Positions 23,630-24,697 of a stretch of DNA of 24,697 nucleotides are shown piece after piece. Each line of letters opens with the position of its first letter. Position 1 is the stretch's first letter. The notes beneath the pieces are model-generated. The model was not told where the DNA came from, made no database searches, and saw nothing but the letters and a program-made list of their open reading frames with translations. This DNA is from Competibacteraceae bacterium UBA6584 (lineage in GTDB: Bacteria > Pseudomonadota > Gammaproteobacteria > Competibacterales > Competibacteraceae), in the NCBI GenBank assembly GCA_002433805.1, contig DJIW01000088.1:1-24697 (forward strand). The letters run 5' to 3'. Position numbers and translations under genes: made by a program.

Positions 23630-24413
23630 TTTTCTGGCGCGGGCTCTGTTGGGCGGCGCGGGCGTGGCCCTGGCCGCCGGGCCGCTCGGCACCTTCATCG
23701 TCTGGCGGCGCATGGCCTATTTCGGCGATACCCTGGCGCATTCGGGTTTGTTGGGCGTGGTGCTCGGCGCTTTTCTCGGCATCAACCCCGAGCTGGGCGT
23801 GGTGCTGACCTGTCTGGCCGTCGCCCTGATTCTGGTGCTGCTGCAACGCCAGCACGCGCTGGCCACCGATACCCTGCTCGGCATCCTCGCCCACACCGCG
23901 CTGTCGCTGGGTCTGGTCGCGCTCGCCTTCCTGGAAACGGTGCGGGTCGATCTGGTCAGTTATCTGTTCGGCGACATCCTGTCGATTAACACCGTCGATC
24001 TTTATTGGATTTGGGGCGGCAACCTGTTGGCGCTGGCGGCGCTGGCGCGGTTGTGGCGGCCGCTGCTGGCGGCCACCGTTCACGAGGAACTGGCGCGGGT
24101 GGAAGGCGTCCCGGTTTTTCAGATCCGGCTGGCCTTCATGATGCTGATCGCGGTCGTGATCGCGGTGGCGATGAAGGTGGTCGGCATCCTGCTCATTACC
24201 TCGCTGCTCATCATTCCGGCGGCGGCGGCGCGCCGCTTCGCCCGCTCGCCGGAAGGCATGGCGGTGCTGGCGAGCGCGTTCGGCTGCGCGGCAATCGGCG
24301 CGGGTTTGTGGGCGTCCTTGCGTTGGGACACGCCGGCGGGCCCTTCGGTGGTGGTGGCGGCAAGCAGCCTGTTCGTGCTGGGCTCGGCCGTGCCGGGTCG
24401 CGCGCGGCGCTAG
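23622..24413 (+). CDS. znuB: Zinc ABC transporter permease ZnuB
   Basis: A 263-residue ABC-3 family inner-membrane permease with about eight hydrophobic segments (the first at ~8-27, the last at ~237-255). WRRMAYFGDTLAHSGLLG (about residues 29-46) and LLITSLLIIPAAAARRFA (about 190-207) are family signatures. The start is ATG 23622, because GGAGG at 23608-23612 is 9 bases upstream. ATG 23613 would have no spacing from that site, and ATG 23586 adds unconserved residues. It is the last gene of the zur operon and overlaps znuC by 8 bases. Confidence 0.94.
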   Translation: MDDFLARALLGGAGVALAAGPLGTFIVWRRMAYFGDTLAHSGLLGVVLGAFLGINPELGVVLTCLAVALILVLLQRQHALATDTLLGILAHTALSLGLVALAFLETVRVDLVSYLFGDILSINTVDLYWIWGGNLLALAALARLWRPLLAATVHEELARVEGVPVFQIRLAFMMLIAVVIAVAMKVVGILLITSLLIIPAAAARRFARSPEGMAVLASAFGCAAIGAGLWASLRWDTPAGPSVVVAASSLFVLGSAVPGRARR

Positions 24414-24456
24414 CAACGGGCCATTTTCGGCCTCAGATCACGGAGGTCTATTTGCG

Positions 24457-24697
24457 GTGAAATGGCTAATTACCTGGATTGCTATCCTTGAGGCGAGCGC
24501 AATTGTCGGAGGGCTCTACACCATACCAACACCTGAGCGGTATGACCCTGATCGGTGATACATCCACCGGACGCACCCGCTTTGGCCGTTAGTTCTAGCT
24601 GGGGCACTTCTCAGTGTGGTTCCGGCATGGTTGTTTATAACTCGAACGTTCTTCAAACTTCACGCCGAAGCTCAGCAAGAATGTAGAACGACACATG
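24457..24697 (+). pseudogene. Two-helix small membrane protein interrupted by in-frame TGA (partial)
   Basis: From GTG 24457 (GGAGG at 24442-24446, 10 bases upstream), 33 codons encode one hydrophobic helix (WLITWIAILEASAIVGGLYT) and a polar stretch ending PERYDPDR, then TGA 24556-24558. The same frame stays open after the TGA to the window end and encodes a second helix (PLWPLVLAGALLSVVPAW, then LFITRTFF) with a polar tail. Together they look like one ~80-residue two-helix protein with a nonsense mutation. GC content and third-position bias are clearly lower than in znuB, suggesting a foreign origin. No family is recognised. Alternatively, only the 33-residue peptide is made. Confidence 0.42.

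Noticed and set aside
24556..24558. TGA as a selenocysteine codon in the two-helix protein
   Set aside because: No redox motif surrounds the codon, no clear SECIS-like hairpin follows it, and the peptide is a plain membrane protein. A nonsense mutation is simpler.

Overview
This 24.7 kb window is GC-rich bacterial chromosome that reads as a gammaproteobacterium. The evidence is a canonical DksA, an E. coli-like alaC product, a zur/znuACB zinc locus with E. coli-type Zur boxes, and the queG <- -> nnr-tsaE arrangement known from Enterobacteria. A Competibacter-like (glycogen-accumulating) lineage is a guess from overall protein flavour only. I see no rRNA, tRNA, CRISPR array, transposase or complete mobile element. 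Most of the window is densely coded housekeeping DNA, with a few accessory patches.

Layout. (1) 158-2287: a GH57 alpha-glucan-active enzyme. (2) 2388-4598: an accessory patch of visibly lower GC with a 60-residue ORF, an alpha/beta hydrolase, a Tae4-type type VI secretion amidase and a directly abutting secreted protein that is probably its immunity protein. (3) 4717-10217: a biosynthesis/repair run with aminotransferase alaC, homoserine dehydrogenase, a COG4255 protein and recJ, closed by a perfect palindromic hairpin. (4) 10225-14929, minus strand: a signalling cluster with a dCache-HAMP receptor lacking an output domain, a DUF4388-like protein, an N-formylglutamate amidohydrolase-family protein and a MASE1-PAS-GGDEF diguanylate cyclase. 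A FHA-sigma54 activator (15125-16534) is divergent to it. (5) 16518-19747: queG, nnr and tsaE, in the E. coli order. (6) 19747-20675: where E. coli has amiB-mutL there is a scar of a hen1-pnkp RNA-repair operon, plus a Uma2-family nuclease gene. (7) dksA. (8) 21338-24413: znuA divergent from zur-znuC-znuB, with two Zur operators between them. (9) 24457-end: a small two-helix membrane protein interrupted by an in-frame TGA.

How the genes work together. The zinc locus is a self-regulating uptake system: Zur probably represses both divergent transcription units and is co-transcribed with the ABC transporter. The Tae4 pair fits a toxin/immunity cassette for interbacterial competition, although no T6SS structural gene lies nearby. 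The signalling cluster has a receptor without an output and a small partner of unknown role, suggesting a split signalling pathway. The most informative single observation is the 326-bp hen1/pnkp remnant. It joins the first ~63 codons of Hen1 to the last ~40 codons of Pnkp in a different reading frame, which is what one large internal deletion of a complete RNA-repair operon would leave.
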